64,000 nt of DNA from Flavobacterium sp. A45 (GTDB lineage: Bacteria; Bacteroidota; Bacteroidia; Flavobacteriales; Flavobacteriaceae), in NCBI RefSeq assembly GCF_002001005.1, contig NZ_MUNX01000063.1:16839-80838 (forward strand), written 5' to 3'. Shown here in pieces: positions 7,821 through 16,154 of this stretch. A program made the position numbers and the translations under genes. The notes below the pieces were generated by a model, which did no database searches, was not told where the DNA came from, and saw only the letters and a list, made by a program, of their open reading frames with translations. Each line of letters begins with the position of its first letter. Within the stretch, counting starts at the first letter, position 1.

Positions 7821-8480
7821 ATGACAGATATAAAAGAATACATCACAAACGACTTCAAAGCTATTGATTCTCAAAAAACCATTGGAGAAGTTCAAGATTT
7901 TTTTGACGAATTAACTTTTTCCCACTTCCCAGTTATTGAGGAAGGCATTTTCGTAGGAAGTATTGCAGCTGACGATATTGAAACCTTTGACAGCGATAAA
8001 AAAGTTAACGATTATAAGTATGTACTAGAACATTTTTTTGCTAGAACTAATATGATTTGGTTAGATGTTTTGGAAGTTTTTGCCAAAAACCATACTAATT
8101 TAGTTCCTATTTTGGACGAAAACAATAAGTACATTGGATACTATGAAATTGAGGATGTTATTAAATTTTTTCACGAAACCCCTTTCCTAAAAGAACAAGG
8201 AGCCATCATAATAGTGAGCAAAAATACTATCGACTATTCGATGAGTCAAATTGTACAAATTGTAGAGAGCAACAACGGTAAACTCTTGGGGCTTTTCATT
8301 TCAAATTCCGATGTAAATACAATTGAAGTCACTATCAAAATTAGTGTTGGTTCTTTGAATGAGATTATTCAAACTTTCAGAAGATATAATTATGATATCG
8401 TTTCAGAACACAACGAAGACAACTACATCAAAAATTTAAAAGAACGTTCGGATTATTTAGACAAATATTTGAACATGTAA
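7821..8480 (+). CDS. CBS domain protein
   Basis: This 219-residue cytoplasmic protein has a tandem pair of CBS motifs in the first half (about residues 10-125, with phrases FSHFPVIEEGIFVGSI and HTNLVPILDENNKYIGYYE). An ACT-like C-terminal half follows (about 130-200, GAIIIVSKNTIDYSMSQIVQIVE). CBS pairs bind adenosyl nucleotides and act as energy sensors. It lies 43 bp upstream of NAD kinase on the same strand, so co-transcription and a link to NAD(P) status are plausible but not shown. The start at 7821 is chosen because the upstream extension would cover the predicted promoter. Confidence 0.85.
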   Translation: MTDIKEYITNDFKAIDSQKTIGEVQDFFDELTFSHFPVIEEGIFVGSIAADDIETFDSDKKVNDYKYVLEHFFARTNMIWLDVLEVFAKNHTNLVPILDENNKYIGYYEIEDVIKFFHETPFLKEQGAIIIVSKNTIDYSMSQIVQIVESNNGKLLGLFISNSDVNTIEVTIKISVGSLNEIIQTFRRYNYDIVSEHNEDNYIKNLKERSDYLDKYLNM

Positions 8481-8523
8481 TTATTTGGATTATACCATTT
8501 AAAAAATATCAAAACCAAAAGAA

Positions 8524-9408
8524 ATGAAAGTAGCTATTTACGGCCAATATTATTTAGTAAGCACAGAACCTATCATCAAAGACATTTTTGTGTTTTTCAA
8601 CAATAATAATGTAGAAATGGTTATTGAATCTGATTTCTTGAAAATGTTGTATGAAAAAAAAATCATTGAAAACGAATACAACACTTTTTCTTCTCATGAC
8701 GAACTGGATTCCAGTTTTGATATGCTAATTAGCATTGGAGGCGATGGAACAATACTTCGAGCCGTTACACTAGTTCGTAATTCTGGAGTTCCTATTTTGG
8801 GTATAAATGCTGGAAGACTGGGTTTTTTGGCAACAGTACAAAAAGAAAACATAGCCGAGTTCATGCAGTTTGTTATTGACAAAAAATATAAAATTTCAAA
8901 AAGAACATTATTGAGCTTGACCTGTTCTCCTGAAAACAAAGCCATAGAAGGGCTTAACTTTGCAATGAATGAAATATCTGTAAGTCGAAAAGAGACAACT
9001 TCGATGATTACGATAGACACCTATTTGAACGATGAGTTTTTGAATTCCTATTGGGCAGACGGGTTAATTATTGCCACACCTACTGGAACAACAGGTTATA
9101 ATTTAAGTTGTGGAGGCCCTATTTTTACACCCGATGTAAAAAGTCTAGTCATTACTCCTATTGCTCCTCATAATTTAAACGCAAGACCTCTTGTGATTCC
9201 AGATACAACTGAAATTCGTCTCAAAGTCTCTGGAAGAGAAGAACAATATTTAGTATCCTTGGACTCTAGAATCACAAGTGTAGCTAATGATTCGATTTTA
9301 ACCATTAAAAAAACGAATTTCGAAATAAATATGGTGGAGATTCCGGAAGAAACTTTTTTGAAAACCCTTAGAACAAAATTACTTTGGGGTGAAGACAGAA
9401 GGAATTAA
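8524..9408 (+). CDS. nadK: NAD kinase
   Basis: NadK phosphorylates NAD to NADP with ATP or polyphosphate in the cytoplasm. The 294-residue protein has the diagnostic GGDGT motif at residues 72-76 in LISIGGDGTILRA. The conserved NE motif (FAMNEISVSR) and the glycine-rich segment ATPTGTTGYNLSCGGPI, which closes the nucleotide site, are also present. Length and order match the family. It is likely transcribed with the CBS gene upstream. A separate promoter precedes porG 153 bp downstream. Confidence 0.97.
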   Translation: MKVAIYGQYYLVSTEPIIKDIFVFFNNNNVEMVIESDFLKMLYEKKIIENEYNTFSSHDELDSSFDMLISIGGDGTILRAVTLVRNSGVPILGINAGRLGFLATVQKENIAEFMQFVIDKKYKISKRTLLSLTCSPENKAIEGLNFAMNEISVSRKETTSMITIDTYLNDEFLNSYWADGLIIATPTGTTGYNLSCGGPIFTPDVKSLVITPIAPHNLNARPLVIPDTTEIRLKVSGREEQYLVSLDSRITSVANDSILTIKKTNFEINMVEIPEETFLKTLRTKLLWGEDRRN

Positions 9409-9513
9409 AACAGAACCCATACGAATTCTATCTTTTTTATCGTTACTATCAAAAGCTTTGTATATCAAAAAAGGGATCTCGTCTAAAAAAAGACAGTATT
9501 CCTAATATACGTA

Positions 9514-9542
9514 TTGAATACTATTGATAATTATTATATTTG
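9514..9542 (+). promoter_or_regulatory. Predicted promoter of the porG-uppS-bamA-skp operon
   Basis: TTG at 9514-9516 and TATATTTG at 9535-9542 are separated by 18 bp, a good match to the Bacteroidota TTG-N17-23-TAnnTTTG arrangement. It lies 18 bp before the porG start. Confidence 0.65.
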
Positions 9543-9560
9543 CAGGCAATTTTATAATTT

Positions 9561-10238
9561 ATGAGTAAACTTTTTATTTCATTTTTATGTTTTTTTACCT
9601 TTTCCTCTATTCATTCTCAAATTAATGAAATAGGAGTTTTCCTTGGAGGCAGTAATTATATAGGAGATGTAGGTTCGACAACTTATATCGCCCCAAACGA
9701 ACCTGCTTTTGGTATTTTATACAAATGGAATAAAAGTGCAAGACATGCTTATAGATTTTCCTACACACAGTCACAAGTTTCAGGAAATGACCATGATTCA
9801 AAAGACTCGGGAAGGAACAATAGAGGTTATAGCTTTGTAAACAACATAAAAGAATTATCAGCTGGATTGGAATTTAACTTTTTTGATTTTAATTTACACG
9901 AAGAAAGACCAAAATTCACTCCTTATGTATATTCCGGTTTAAGTTATTTCCTTTACGATGATTTATATGTAATTTCTGGGGTTACACGTAAAAACGATAC
10001 AAAAAGTACTATTGCCATACCGATGACCGTTGGAGTAAAAACAAATTTTTCAAGGCGTTTCGTTTTAGGTTTAGAAGTTGGAGCTCGATATACTTTTACC
10101 GACAATATTGACGGCAGTAATCCAAGTAACAGTAATTTACCAAAATTTGGAAATATAAATAATAATGATTGGTATGTATTCACAGGAGCAACATTAACAT
10201 ATACTTTTGGAAACAAACCTTGCTACTGCGCAGATTAA
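9561..10238 (+). CDS. porG: Type IX secretion outer-membrane protein PorG (DUF6089 family)
   Basis: The 225-residue protein has a signal peptide (MSKLFISFLCFFTFSSIHSQ) and an eight-strand-type beta-barrel pattern with alternating aromatic strands. The N-terminal INEIGVFLGGSNYIGDVG is typical of the DUF6089/PorG family. In Porphyromonas gingivalis PorG associates with the PorK/PorN ring of the type IX system, and its gene also lies directly before uppS, bamA and skp. Here the stop is 6 bp from uppS. The C-terminus ends in FGNKPCYCAD with two cysteines. Assignment rests on family features plus the conserved neighbourhood. Confidence 0.82.
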   Translation: MSKLFISFLCFFTFSSIHSQINEIGVFLGGSNYIGDVGSTTYIAPNEPAFGILYKWNKSARHAYRFSYTQSQVSGNDHDSKDSGRNNRGYSFVNNIKELSAGLEFNFFDFNLHEERPKFTPYVYSGLSYFLYDDLYVISGVTRKNDTKSTIAIPMTVGVKTNFSRRFVLGLEVGARYTFTDNIDGSNPSNSNLPKFGNINNNDWYVFTGATLTYTFGNKPCYCAD

Positions 10239-10244
10239 AATAAG

Positions 10245-10982
10245 ATGTTAAGAGACAAAATAAACACAGATAATATTCCCAAACACCTCGCCATTATCAT
10301 GGACGGAAATGGTCGTTGGGCAAAACAACAAGGCTTCCTAAGAACACTTGGACATGAAAGCGGCTCAAAATCTGTAAAAAAAATCATTCAAGAATGTTTA
10401 GATTTAGGAGTAGAATACTTAACTCTATATGCTTTTTCAACAGAAAATTGGAACAGACCCAAGCTTGAGGTAGACACTTTAATGAGAGTTTTAATCAATT
10501 CATTAAAGAAAGAGCTAAAAACAATGCAGGAAGGCAACATTAAGATGAACGCTATCGGTAATCTAGAAAAATTACCAAGCAAAGCCCAAAAGCAATTATT
10601 TGATGTGCTGGACAAAACAAAAGACAATACGAAAATGACACTAACTCTCGCCTTAAGCTACGGATCTAGGGAAGAATTAGTAAATGTTGTGAAAATAATA
10701 AGCGATAAAGTTAAAAATAATATAATTTCAATAGACAGTATTGACGATTCAATTATAAATGAGCATCTTTACACGCATAATTTACCGGATGTTGATTTAT
10801 TAATAAGAACTAGTGGAGAACACAGAATAAGTAATTTTTTGCTGTGGCAAATAGCCTATGCAGAATTGTATTTTACTGATGTATTATGGCCCGACTTTAA
10901 AGAACAAGATTTACATGAGGCTATCATTAGTTATCAAAAAAGAGAACGTCGATTTGGAAAAACAAGTGAACAAATTAAATAA
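10245..10982 (+). CDS. uppS: Isoprenyl transferase (undecaprenyl diphosphate synthase)
   Basis: This cis-prenyltransferase extends farnesyl diphosphate to the C55 lipid carrier for peptidoglycan and surface glycan assembly. The 245-residue protein shows the signature MDGNGRWAK with the Mg-binding Asp20, then the region around HESGSKSV, FSTENWNRP and the C-terminal RTSGEHRISNFLLWQ and ELYFTDVLWPDF. It is embedded between porG and bamA in an envelope operon. Its last 17 bases overlap the likely GTG start of bamA, suggesting translational coupling. Confidence 0.97.
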   Translation: MLRDKINTDNIPKHLAIIMDGNGRWAKQQGFLRTLGHESGSKSVKKIIQECLDLGVEYLTLYAFSTENWNRPKLEVDTLMRVLINSLKKELKTMQEGNIKMNAIGNLEKLPSKAQKQLFDVLDKTKDNTKMTLTLALSYGSREELVNVVKIISDKVKNNIISIDSIDDSIINEHLYTHNLPDVDLLIRTSGEHRISNFLLWQIAYAELYFTDVLWPDFKEQDLHEAIISYQKRERRFGKTSEQIK

Positions 10983-13659
10983 TTTTTTAGTGTTACATAA
11001 AAGCATAAAACTAGTCCTTACCTTTTTAATTTTAGGAACTTTTACTCAAATTAAAGCCCAAGACAGAGTACCATTTGACCAAGGTAAAAAATACATATTA
11101 GCAGATGTAAAAGTAGTTGGAGATATTAGTTTCAATCCTCAAACTGTAGTTACTTTTGCAGGATTGGAAAAAGGACAAGAAATTACAATTCCAGGAGAAC
11201 AAATCAGTAGTTCTATAAAAAAATTAGGAAAGCTAGGGCTTTTTGATGAAATTTCATTTTATGTAAATAGAATAGAAAACGATAGTATCTACCTAGACTT
11301 GAATATTAAAGAATTGCCGAAAATCAACGAAGTAAAGTTTGTTGGGGTTTCCAAAAGCAAAACCGAATCTTTCATCAAAGACAACGGGCTAACCAATGGC
11401 AAAATTGTAACCGAGAACTTAATCACTACGACAAAAAACTACATTGAAAAAAAATACAAAAAAGATGGTTTTTTCAATGCCAAAGTTTACATAACTACCA
11501 CTAAAGACACCCTTACTTCTAATGAAGTTAATATGCTTGTAAAAGTTGACATTGGCGACAAAGTCAAAATCTACAAAATTGATTTTGAAGGAAATAAAGA
11601 AATCCCAAGCAAGAAACTGCTTAGCTCTATGAAAAACACAAAAGTTAAAAACTCAATTAACTTTTTGAAGAGATCAAAATACATTGAAGACAAATACCAA
11701 GAAGATTTAGAAAAAATAGTTAACGACTACAAAAAAATCGGATACCGAGATGCACGTATTATAGGTGATTCTGTTGCTTATGATAAAGAAAAAAATGCAA
11801 TTTATATCAAAATCAAAGTTGAAGAAGGGCTTAAATATTATTTTGGAAACATTAAATTTATCGGAAACACTGTTTACTCTGATGAAGGTTTAAGTAGTAT
11901 GCTTGGTCTTCGTAAAGGTGATGTATATAATGGTGTACTCCTACAGGAAAGAATTGCTGACAAATCAAAACCAGACGGAGATGACATCACCAATCTATAC
12001 CAAAATAACGGATACTTGTTTTCAAACATAAATGCTGTAGAAACTAAAACTACAGACAACGTAATTGATTTTGAAATCCGTGTTACTGAAGGTCCAATTG
12101 CGTATTTTAACAAAATTACCGTTGTTGGAAACGACAAAACAAACGATGAAGTTATCTACAGAGAGTTAAGAACAAAACCTGGAGAAAAATACAACAAAGC
12201 AGAGTTGGTGAGAACCATCAGAGAGATCGGTCAATTAGGCTTTTTTGACCCTGAAAAGATCGACCCTCAATTCAAAAATGTTGATTCAGGTGCAGGAACT
12301 GTAGATATCGAATACCACGTAGTAGAAAAAGGAGCCAGCCAAATCGAACTTCAAGGAGGTTATGGTGGTGGTGGTTTCGTAGGAACTTTGGGACTGTCTT
12401 TCAATAACTTTTCGGTAAGAAATATATTCAACAAAGAGGCATATCGTCCGCTTCCTATGGGAGATGGACAAAAAGTAGCTTTACGTCTTCAGGCAAGTTC
12501 TTACTACAGAACCTATAGCTTATCATTTTCTGAGCCTTGGTTTGGAGGAAAAAAACCTATACAATTTAGCAGCTCATTTGCTTTTAGCCAACAATACAGT
12601 GCGAACTATCAATTGCAAAACGTAGATAAATCAAGGTACATTAACATCACCTCTTTATCTGTAGGAATGGCAAAAAGATTAACTGTACCTGATGATTTCT
12701 TCACGCTTTCACAATCCATTAGTTATCAACAATACGATTTGAACAATTACCTTTATGGATTGTTTACATTTGCAAATGGAACATCTAGAAATTTATCCTA
12801 TTCTGTTGGCTTAACAAGAAACAGTAAAGGTTTCAACCCTATATTTCCAACTTATGGAGCTGAATTTGGAATAACCGGTGAATTCACACTTCCTTACTCT
12901 GCATTTACCAATATAGATTATGCCACATTAGGAGAACAACAAAAATATAAATATATTTATGCGGGAACTTCTTATGTAGATAATAACGACAGAGTTGTAA
13001 ATGCTGGAGATTATCTTGACAAATTACCAAATTCTGGAGGAGGCGTTCCAAATAAAGTAGATAATTATCAAGATGGTGTTGCCGATCCTGCAAAAGTAGA
13101 TCAGGAAAAATACAAGTGGTTAGAATATTATAAAGTACAAGTAACAGGAGACTGGTTTACTACTTTGTATAAAAAATTAGTATTACGCACACTAATGCAA
13201 TTTGGATTTTTAGGTGCATACAATCAAGACCGAGGTGTTATTCCATTTGAAAGATACTATTTAGGTGGAGACGGTATGGCCGGAAGTTCAATTGACGGAA
13301 GACAAAACATCCAGTTAAGAGGATATGAAAATGGAGCTTTGACACCTGCAAGTTCAACTGGAGATGCTTATGGAGCCACTATTTACAATAAATTTTCATT
13401 AGAATTACGCTATCCAATTACGTTGAAAGCTTCAGCATCCATTTATGCTCTTGCATTTGCAGAAGCAGGTCAATCATACGAATCCTTATCAGATTACCAA
13501 CCGTTTAACTTAGCGCGTTCATCAGGTGTTGGTTTAAGGGTTTTTATGCCAGCTTTTGGTCTATTGGGTATTGATTTTGGTTATGGGTTTGATGCTGTTC
13601 CTGGAGCGATACAGCCAAGTGGATGGCAAACGCATTTCATCATAGGTCAGCAGTTTTAA
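10966..13659 (+). CDS. bamA: Outer membrane protein assembly factor BamA
   Basis: BamA is the central Omp85 protein that folds beta-barrels into the outer membrane. From the GTG at 10966 it is 897 residues: a signal peptide ending IKAQ, then POTRA domains (repeating FDE/FFNAKV/GYRDARI-type motifs, about residues 25-430), then a 16-strand barrel ending in an aromatic residue (IIGQQF). The open frame extends upstream into uppS, but those residues would bury the signal peptide. GTG 10990 is an alternative start. A long insertion with repeated Y/D/N residues lies in the barrel region around YVDNNDRVVNAGDY. Two Skp-type chaperone genes follow. Confidence 0.94.
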   Translation: MNKLNNFLVLHKSIKLVLTFLILGTFTQIKAQDRVPFDQGKKYILADVKVVGDISFNPQTVVTFAGLEKGQEITIPGEQISSSIKKLGKLGLFDEISFYVNRIENDSIYLDLNIKELPKINEVKFVGVSKSKTESFIKDNGLTNGKIVTENLITTTKNYIEKKYKKDGFFNAKVYITTTKDTLTSNEVNMLVKVDIGDKVKIYKIDFEGNKEIPSKKLLSSMKNTKVKNSINFLKRSKYIEDKYQEDLEKIVNDYKKIGYRDARIIGDSVAYDKEKNAIYIKIKVEEGLKYYFGNIKFIGNTVYSDEGLSSMLGLRKGDVYNGVLLQERIADKSKPDGDDITNLYQNNGYLFSNINAVETKTTDNVIDFEIRVTEGPIAYFNKITVVGNDKTNDEVIYRELRTKPGEKYNKAELVRTIREIGQLGFFDPEKIDPQFKNVDSGAGTVDIEYHVVEKGASQIELQGGYGGGGFVGTLGLSFNNFSVRNIFNKEAYRPLPMGDGQKVALRLQASSYYRTYSLSFSEPWFGGKKPIQFSSSFAFSQQYSANYQLQNVDKSRYINITSLSVGMAKRLTVPDDFFTLSQSISYQQYDLNNYLYGLFTFANGTSRNLSYSVGLTRNSKGFNPIFPTYGAEFGITGEFTLPYSAFTNIDYATLGEQQKYKYIYAGTSYVDNNDRVVNAGDYLDKLPNSGGGVPNKVDNYQDGVADPAKVDQEKYKWLEYYKVQVTGDWFTTLYKKLVLRTLMQFGFLGAYNQDRGVIPFERYYLGGDGMAGSSIDGRQNIQLRGYENGALTPASSTGDAYGATIYNKFSLELRYPITLKASASIYALAFAEAGQSYESLSDYQPFNLARSSGVGLRVFMPAFGLLGIDFGYGFDAVPGAIQPSGWQTHFIIGQQF

Positions 13660-13694
13660 ATGAATTTGGTTTAAAATTTCTAAAATTAAAAATT

Positions 13695-14735
13695 ATGAGA
13701 AAAGAATTTTTATTTATAATTTTATCCTTTATTGTTGCAACGACAATAAACGCTCAAACCAAAGGAAATAAAGTAGGTTACATTGATATGGAATACATAT
13801 TGCAAAATGTACCCGACTATATCGAAGCTAAAGCTCAATTAGAGCAAAAAGCACAGAAATGGAAACAAGAAATTGAAGATAAAAAATTAGAAATAAATAA
13901 ATTGACTGAGGCTTTAAAAGCCGAAAAACCGCTATTAACCGCAGAATTAATTGAAGAAAGAGAAACCGAAATAAAGTTCCTTGAGTCTGAAAAATTAGAT
14001 TATCAACAAAAAAGATTTGGACCTAATGGTGATTTAATAATACTAAAATCAGGATTAGTTAAGCCGATTCAAGACCAAGTTTTTACAGCTGTTCAAGACA
14101 TCGCTGAAGCTAAAAAATATGACTTTATATTTGATAAATCCTCACATTTGACTATTCTTTTTGCAGCAAAAAGATTTGATATCAGTGATCAGGTGATTCG
14201 GGTATTAAATCGAACGGAAAAAAGGGAACAATTAACCAAAAAACAGCAAAAAGAAGAAGAAGCTAAAGAGAATAAAGAAGACGAATTGGACGAAAACCCA
14301 GTTTTAGCGGAAAGAGAAAAGGCATTATTAGATAAAAAAGCCGCAAGGGAAAAATTAGTAGCCGATAAAAAAGCAGCTCAAGAAGAAGCCCGTAAACAGT
14401 ACGAAGAAAAAAGAAAACAATTACTGGCCGAAAGGGAAGCAAAAAAAAATGGCACAGTTGTTGCTCCAGCTAAAACAGTAACCGAAAACACATCTACTAC
14501 CGGCAGCACAACAGAAAAAACGAGTACAGCAACAGAAGCAAAGACAACAACAACCGAAGAGGTTAAGCCAAACATACAGGAAGAACGTAAAAAAGCTTTA
14601 GAAGAAAAAAGAAAAAAAATACTTGAAGAAAGAGAAGCTACAAAAAAAGCAGCTGAAGAAAAAAGATTAAAAGAAATTCAAGAAAGAGAAGCTTTGAAAA
14701 AAGCTAATGAAGAAAAATTAAAAGAGAAAAACTAA
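13695..14735 (+). CDS. OmpH/Skp family periplasmic chaperone with long charged C-terminal extension
   Basis: Skp proteins hold unfolded outer-membrane proteins on their way to BamA. The 346-residue product has a signal peptide (MRKEFLFIILSFIVATTINAQ) and the OmpH domain (KVGYIDMEYILQNVPDY onward, to about residue 175). A very long Lys/Glu-rich coiled-coil tail follows, with repeated ERK/EEKRKK segments interrupted by a Thr-rich stretch near residues 255-295. That tail roughly doubles the usual length. The ATG at 13695 is chosen because the signal peptide starts there. It lies 35 bp after bamA and 31 bp before a second, normal-length skp. Confidence 0.9.
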   Translation: MRKEFLFIILSFIVATTINAQTKGNKVGYIDMEYILQNVPDYIEAKAQLEQKAQKWKQEIEDKKLEINKLTEALKAEKPLLTAELIEERETEIKFLESEKLDYQQKRFGPNGDLIILKSGLVKPIQDQVFTAVQDIAEAKKYDFIFDKSSHLTILFAAKRFDISDQVIRVLNRTEKREQLTKKQQKEEEAKENKEDELDENPVLAEREKALLDKKAAREKLVADKKAAQEEARKQYEEKRKQLLAEREAKKNGTVVAPAKTVTENTSTTGSTTEKTSTATEAKTTTTEEVKPNIQEERKKALEEKRKKILEEREATKKAAEEKRLKEIQEREALKKANEEKLKEKN

Positions 14736-14766
14736 ACAAATTCTAATTATTAAATATTTTAAAACA

Positions 14767-15267
14767 ATGAAACAATTCAAAACTTTACTAATTGCTGCGA
14801 TACTATTTATTGGTGCAACTCAAATTTCAAATGCTCAAACAAAAGTAGCTCACGTTGATGTAAATGAAATCATGTCTAAATTGCCAGCTATGCTTGATGC
14901 TCAAAAACAATTAGAGAAATTGAGCGGTACTTATGATGCAGATTACAAAAAGATGGTTGATGAATATCAAGCAAAATTAAAAAAGTATGAAGCTGAATCT
15001 GCAACAGTTACTGAAGCTGTAAATCAAGAGCGTTCTAAAGAAGTTCAAGATATGCAAAAAAGAATTGTTGATTTCAGAGACAATGCTCAAAAAGAATTAC
15101 AAACAAAACAAGAAGAAATCGTTAAACCAATTATGGAAAAAGTAAGAGCTTCTATCCAAAAAGTTGGTAAAGCTAAAGGATTTCAATATGTTCTTGACGG
15201 ATCTACACTTTTACTTGCTGATGGAACAAACATCACTGTTGACGTAAAAAAAGACTTAGGTTTTTAA
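14767..15267 (+). CDS. skp: OmpH/Skp family periplasmic chaperone
   Basis: This second Skp-type chaperone, 166 residues, is of standard length. The signal peptide MKQFKTLLIAAILFIGATQISNAQ is followed by KVAHVDVNEIMSKLPAM, a long charged helical hairpin, and the C-terminal strand region GFQYVLDGSTLLLADG. Tandem skp genes after bamA are typical of Bacteroidota. It probably trimerises in the periplasm and escorts barrels to BamA. A strong terminator follows, closing the operon. Confidence 0.94.
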   Translation: MKQFKTLLIAAILFIGATQISNAQTKVAHVDVNEIMSKLPAMLDAQKQLEKLSGTYDADYKKMVDEYQAKLKKYEAESATVTEAVNQERSKEVQDMQKRIVDFRDNAQKELQTKQEEIVKPIMEKVRASIQKVGKAKGFQYVLDGSTLLLADGTNITVDVKKDLGF

Positions 15268-15286
15268 TCTAAAATAAATCAATTGC

Positions 15287-15328
15287 AAACTGCTCCTCCA
15301 AAATTACTGGTTGAGCAGTTTTTTTTTA
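15287..15328 (+). terminator. Intrinsic terminator after the second skp gene
   Basis: Stem aaactgctc (15287-15295) pairs with gagcagttt (15313-15321), followed by an unbroken T run to 15328. It ends the porG-to-skp operon. Confidence 0.88.
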
Positions 15329-15338
15329 CAAAAAAAAT

Positions 15339-15371
15339 TATAGTATATTTAAACTATAGCTTTTAAATTTG
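15339..15371 (+). promoter_or_regulatory. Predicted murI promoter with 6-bp inverted repeat
   Basis: A TAAATTTG -7 box at 15364-15371 lies only 5 bp before the murI ATG at 15377, implying a very short or leaderless message. Immediately upstream, tatagt (15339-15344) and actata (15353-15358) form an inverted repeat between the -33 and -7 positions that could be an operator. Confidence 0.45.
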
Positions 15372-15376
15372 CAACC

Positions 15377-16153
15377 ATGACAAACGACAGACCAATTGGT
15401 GTTTTTGACTCGGGAATTGGAGGGACTTCCATCTGGAAAGCCATTCATGATTTACTGCCAAATGAACAAACAATATACCTTGCTGACAGCAAAAATGCTC
15501 CGTATGGGCAAAAATCAAAAGCTGAAATCATTGCCTTAAGCATGAAAAACACAGACTTGTTGATTGAAATGGGTTGCAAGCTAATTGTAGTAGCCTGCAA
15601 TACCGCAACAACCAATGCTATCCAAGAATTAAGGGATAAATACAGCATTCCGTTTATTGGCATAGAACCTGCCATAAAACCTGCTGCAACACACTCTAAA
15701 ACTCAAACAATAGGAATCCTAGCCACAAAAGGAACTTTAAACAGTGAGCTTTTCAATAAGACTACCGAGAAATATCAAGACATCAAAATCATTGAACAAA
15801 TTGGTCATGGATTAGTTCAATTAATCGAAGAAGGTCAAATCAATTCTCCCGAAATGACCGAATTGCTTAATTCCTATCTCACTCCTATGATTGAAGCCAA
15901 CATTGACTATCTCGTATTGGGCTGCAGTCATTATCCCTATTTAATTCCGCAAATAAAAAAAATTCTTCCTGAACACATTCATATCATTGATTCTGGAGAA
16001 GCTGTTGCCAAACAAACCCAAAACATACTTAGAGACAAGGTTGGCTTTTCGACCGCAAAAAGCAGTAATCCAATTTTCTATACAAACACTAACCCAAAAG
16101 TTTTAAAAGAAATTTTAGAAAACAAATACAGCGTTGAAGAAAAAAATTTCTAG
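15377..16153 (+). CDS. murI: Glutamate racemase
   Basis: MurI supplies D-glutamate for peptidoglycan by interconverting L- and D-glutamate without cofactor. The 258-residue protein has both catalytic cysteines: Cys74 in ACNTATTNA and Cys183 in GCSHYP. It also has the N-terminal IGVFDSGIGG and the YLADSKNAPYG segment. Length is normal. It has its own promoter after the skp terminator. Its stop codon lies 1 bp from the stop of the convergent barrel-protein gene, leaving no room for an intergenic terminator. Confidence 0.97.
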   Translation: MTNDRPIGVFDSGIGGTSIWKAIHDLLPNEQTIYLADSKNAPYGQKSKAEIIALSMKNTDLLIEMGCKLIVVACNTATTNAIQELRDKYSIPFIGIEPAIKPAATHSKTQTIGILATKGTLNSELFNKTTEKYQDIKIIEQIGHGLVQLIEEGQINSPEMTELLNSYLTPMIEANIDYLVLGCSHYPYLIPQIKKILPEHIHIIDSGEAVAKQTQNILRDKVGFSTAKSSNPIFYTNTNPKVLKEILENKYSVEEKNF

Positions 16154-16154
16154 G

